From Magnetococcales bacterium (lineage in GTDB: Bacteria > Pseudomonadota > Magnetococcia > Magnetococcales > Magnetaquicoccaceae): DNA of 64,000 bases. Position 1 is the first letter of the stretch; the number at the start of each line of letters is the position of its first letter. Shown piece by piece: positions 61,530-64,000 of this stretch. The stretch lies in the NCBI GenBank assembly GCA_015231755.1, contig JADGAZ010000002.1, positions 186,001 to 250,000 on the forward strand. The letters are read 5' to 3'. The translations under genes were made by a program, and so were the position numbers. The notes under the pieces were generated by a model that saw only the letters and a list, made by a program, of their open reading frames with translations, did not search any database and was not told where the DNA came from.

Positions 61530-62666
61530 ATGGACGTTGCCCGCCTGATCTACGCCGACAGCGAATCGTCGGCGGATCTTTATTATGCCACGCGCTTTTT
61601 CGCGCCGGATCCCTTTTTGTTTCTTCAGGATCCCTCGGGACAAAGCCATGTGGTGGTCTCCGCCCTGGAGGTGGACCGGGCGCGACGCACCGCCCGTGCC
61701 GACCAGATCCACGAATGGGGTGAGATCAAAACCCGCTGGCAGGCGGCGCACCCGGAAGATCCCAACCCCGGCACCGAGGCGTTGACGGCCTTTTGGTTGC
61801 AGGAACTGAGCATCACCAGCCTGCGCACCCCCCGGGATTTCCCGCTGCTGATGGCCGACCGGCTCCGAGCCGCCGACATCGCGCTCCACCCCGAATCGGA
61901 ACCCTTCTGGCCCCAACGGGCCATCAAGACCGCCGAAGAGATCGCCCACATCGCCGTGGCCCTGGCGGTGACCGGTCTGGGCATGGAGACCGGCATCGAC
62001 ACCATCCGCCAGTCCACCATCGACGACGAAGGGGCGCTGTGGCTCGATGGCGCGCCCTTGACCAGCGAACGGGTGCGGGGCGAAATCCATGCCCGTCTGG
62101 TGCGGGAAGGGGCCTCTCCCCGACATACCATCGTGGCCGGCGGCACTCAGGGGGCCGATCCCCACGAAGAGGGACACGGACCGCTCTACGCCGGTCAACC
62201 CATCATTCTCGACATCTTCCCCCGTATGGAAACCAGCGGCTACTGGGGAGACATGACCCGTACCGTCTGCAAAGGCACCCCCCCCAAACGGCTCGTGGCC
62301 ATGTGGGAAGCGGTCCAGGCCGCCCAGGAGGTCGCCTTCGAACTGATCCGGGATCAAGCCTCCGGCGCCGAGGTCCACCAAGCGGTCACCGACGCCTTGA
62401 CCGATGCCGGTTTCATCACCGGCACCGACGAATCGGGCCGTCAAATCGGCTTCTTTCACGGCACCGGCCACGGACTGGGGCTGGAAATCCATGAATCCCC
62501 CCGCATCGGCGCCCGGGATCAAACCCTGCAAAACGGCCATGTGGTCACCGTGGAACCGGGTCTGTACTATCCGGATCTGGGAGGGGTGCGGCTGGAGGAT
62601 GTGGTGGTGGTGGATGAAGACGGCTGTCGCAACCTGACCCGTTTTCCCAAATTTCTTGAGGTCTGA
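61530..62666 (+). CDS. M24 family aminopeptidase (Xaa-Pro type)
   Basis: The 378-residue protein has an N-terminal creatinase-like domain (residues 1-130: YATRFFAPDPFLFLQDPSGQ) and a pita-bread peptidase domain. The five metal ligands are visible: two Asp in LDIFPRMETSGYWGDMTRTV, His in FHGTGHGLGLEIHE, Glu in ESPRI, and Glu in GVRLEDVVVV. It would remove an N-terminal residue before proline, in the cytosol. It is followed directly by the bioH-like gene; the neighbourhood gives no more specific role. Confidence 0.92.
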   Translation: MDVARLIYADSESSADLYYATRFFAPDPFLFLQDPSGQSHVVVSALEVDRARRTARADQIHEWGEIKTRWQAAHPEDPNPGTEALTAFWLQELSITSLRTPRDFPLLMADRLRAADIALHPESEPFWPQRAIKTAEEIAHIAVALAVTGLGMETGIDTIRQSTIDDEGALWLDGAPLTSERVRGEIHARLVREGASPRHTIVAGGTQGADPHEEGHGPLYAGQPIILDIFPRMETSGYWGDMTRTVCKGTPPKRLVAMWEAVQAAQEVAFELIRDQASGAEVHQAVTDALTDAGFITGTDESGRQIGFFHGTGHGLGLEIHESPRIGARDQTLQNGHVVTVEPGLYYPDLGGVRLEDVVVVDEDGCRNLTRFPKFLEV

Positions 62667-62667
62667 T

Positions 62668-63342
62668 TTGTCCGGTTTTGTCCTGCTGGTCCATGGCTGG
62701 GGTTTCGGAGCCGGGGTGTGGCGACCCGTGCGCCGCGCCCTGTCCGACCTGACGGTCCAAACCCTGGATCTGGGTTTCCATGGCGCTCCGGCGCTGACCA
62801 TCCCCCCGCACGCCCCCTTCATCGCCGTGGGTCACTCCCTGGGCTTCCTGTGGCTCACCCGACAATTGGATCACCCCGACTTCGCCGCCCGTTGTCGCGG
62901 TCTGATGGCCATCAACGGGTTCTGCCGCTTCGCCCGCGCCCCGGATTATCCCCTGGGCGTGGCCGGACGCATCCTGGAACGCATGGCCACCCGCTTGCAG
63001 GAAGATCCGCAAGAGGTGCTGTCCGTGTTTCAACGTCAGGGGGGGCTGGATCAACCGATTCCCCTGCCCGCCACCCTGAATCCGGAAGCCCTGGCCCAGG
63101 GACTGACTTGGCTGGCCGAATGGGATACCCGCCCCACCCTCGCCCACTGGTCCAAGCCTTTGCGGGTGCTGGCCAGCGCGGACGACCGGGTGGTCACCCC
63201 GGAAATGACCCGCGCCCAGTTCGCCGCATTCCAACCCGACCCGATCCAGTGGCTCCCGGATGGGGGACATCTGCTGCCCCTGACCCGTCCGGAGTGGTGC
63301 GCCTCTCAGATCACCACCCTGGCTGACCACTGTCTGTCATGA
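62668..63342 (+). CDS. bioH: BioH-like pimeloyl-ACP methyl ester carboxylesterase
   Basis: The alpha/beta hydrolase of about 224 residues has the oxyanion region VLLVHGWGFGAGVW, nucleophile elbow VGHSLGFLW (Ser), an acid in ASADDRVV and His in PDGGHLLPL. Being immediately followed by bioC (ATGA overlap), it is likely the esterase that frees pimeloyl-ACP from its methyl ester in biotin synthesis. TTG 62668 is preferred: GAGG lies 7 bases upstream, overlapping the M24 stop. A TTG at 62656 would add 4 residues. It is slightly shorter than E. coli BioH. Confidence 0.85.
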   Translation: MSGFVLLVHGWGFGAGVWRPVRRALSDLTVQTLDLGFHGAPALTIPPHAPFIAVGHSLGFLWLTRQLDHPDFAARCRGLMAINGFCRFARAPDYPLGVAGRILERMATRLQEDPQEVLSVFQRQGGLDQPIPLPATLNPEALAQGLTWLAEWDTRPTLAHWSKPLRVLASADDRVVTPEMTRAQFAAFQPDPIQWLPDGGHLLPLTRPEWCASQITTLADHCLS

Positions 63343-64000
63343 TCCGTTCCCGCAGGGTGGCGGAATCCTTCGGAGCGGCGGCCACCCGGTACGAAGACCA
63401 CGCCCCGGTCCAGGCCCACGCCGCCCGACGACTGGCCCAACACCTCGCCACCCTGTCACTCCCGGAAGCTCCCCGGATTCTGGAGATCGGTTGCGGCTCC
63501 GGACTGTTAAGCCGCCATCTGCTCCGACTGTTCCCCACAGGCCATTTTCTGCTCACCGACCTCTCTTTCGGCATGCTCCAGGTGGCCCGCACCCATCTGG
63601 ATGCTCCACCAGGGGGGCGACTCTCCTTGGCGGTCATGGACGGGGAAGCCCTGGCCGTGGCCGGCGGCTTCGACCTGATCGTCTCCGGATTGACTTGGCA
63701 ATGGTTCAGGGATCCCATGGCCAGCTTCGCCCGCGCCATTGCCTTGCTGAATCCCGGCGGATGGCTGGTGGTCTCCACCCTGGGGGCGGAAAACTTCCCG
63801 GAGTGGCGCGCCCTCTGCGCCGCAGCCCGCCTGCCCCACGGCATGCCCGACTACCCGTCTTGCCAGGATTGGGAAAAAAGGCTTGCTCCGGAAGGAAAAC
63901 TGGAAGAAGAATGGTTCCCCATGGCGTATGACTCGGCCCTGGCGTTTCTGCAAAGCCTGCGCGCCCTGGGGGCCCACCAGCCCGCCGCACACCATCGCCC
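63339..64000 (+). CDS. bioC: Malonyl-ACP O-methyltransferase BioC (3' partial)
   Basis: The frame starts at ATG 63339, overlapping the bioH stop, and remains open to the window edge, giving about 220 residues of a normal ~260. The BioC N-terminus is clear: VAESFGAAATRYEDHAPVQA. SAM motif I ILEIGCGSGLLSRHL and the later VSGLTWQWFRDPMASFARA and LLNPGGWLVVSTLG match the family. It methylates malonyl-ACP so that fatty-acid enzymes can build pimeloyl chains for biotin. Confidence 0.9.
   Translation, partial: MIRSRRVAESFGAAATRYEDHAPVQAHAARRLAQHLATLSLPEAPRILEIGCGSGLLSRHLLRLFPTGHFLLTDLSFGMLQVARTHLDAPPGGRLSLAVMDGEALAVAGGFDLIVSGLTWQWFRDPMASFARAIALLNPGGWLVVSTLGAENFPEWRALCAAARLPHGMPDYPSCQDWEKRLAPEGKLEEEWFPMAYDSALAFLQSLRALGAHQPAAHHR

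Overview
The window reads as chromosomal DNA of a GC-rich (about 60-65% by eye) Gram-negative bacterium of the Pseudomonadota. It carries an outer-membrane TonB receptor, EnvC/CtpA envelope genes, SspB, HtpX and the rimP-nusA-infB-truB-rpsO-pnp operon. The many CHASE/GGDEF/hybrid-kinase/MCP proteins and the recurrent CTGGGGGATGAATCCCCCAG hairpin repeats bring to mind deep-branching, magnetotactic-type Alphaproteobacteria (Magnetococcales). That placement is an inference; no magnetosome gene is present. No rRNA, tRNA, CRISPR array or intact insertion sequence was recognised.

Layout. 1-1173: end of a membrane-bound diguanylate cyclase. 1.2-4.5 kb: remnant of a Mu-like prophage (DUF1804/gp27-like, Mor, Gam, and a LexA-like repressor whose catalytic serine is glycine), interrupted by an odd Rossmann-MCP hybrid gene. 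4.6-14.2 kb: housekeeping (ftsB, pyrE, metH, a TSUP exporter, and the overlapping htpX-rpe-rsmB operon). 14.4-25.1 kb, minus strand: a secreted Cys-rich protein, then the transcription/translation operon rimP-nusA-ylxR-infB-ylxP-rbfA-truB-rpsO-pnp, with a promoter, a leader terminator and strong rpsO-pnp hairpins. 25.1-27.3 kb: purF with an overlapping HEPN-MNT toxin-antitoxin pair. 27.6-31.7 kb: radA, sspB and a tellurite-resistance-type trio (two TerD proteins and a TerB-like zinc protein). 31.9-39.4 kb: gpmI-envC-ctpA-yibQ, the last with long repetitive Pro/Ala tails. 39.4-44.6 kb: two tandem degenerate GGDEF proteins, a candidate defence pair (AAA ATPase plus PD-(D/E)xK-like protein) and an active response-regulator diguanylate cyclase. 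44.8-46.8 kb: transketolase.

47.0-56.3 kb is the most coherent system: TonB receptor, YfiR, CHASE8 hybrid kinase, Cache hybrid kinase, and a receiver-adenylate/guanylate cyclase. The genes are separated by 7 bp or overlap by 4-14 bp, consistent with one outer-membrane-to-cytoplasm signalling operon. 56.4-58.8 kb: an orphan RHH antitoxin-like gene and an MCP with a CheR/CheB-tether-like tail. 59.0-61.0 kb: groES-groEL. 61.3-64.0 kb: a 56-residue membrane peptide, an M24 aminopeptidase and the start of a biotin pair (bioH-like, bioC cut by the window edge).

Seven copies of a roughly 50-bp terminator-like palindromic repeat punctuate gene ends across the window; two pairs form head-to-head inverted elements. 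The best candidates for something undescribed are this repeat family, the AAA/nuclease-like pair, the Rossmann-MCP hybrid, the mutually exclusive hairpins in front of the terB-like gene, and the five-gene TonB-to-cyclase relay.
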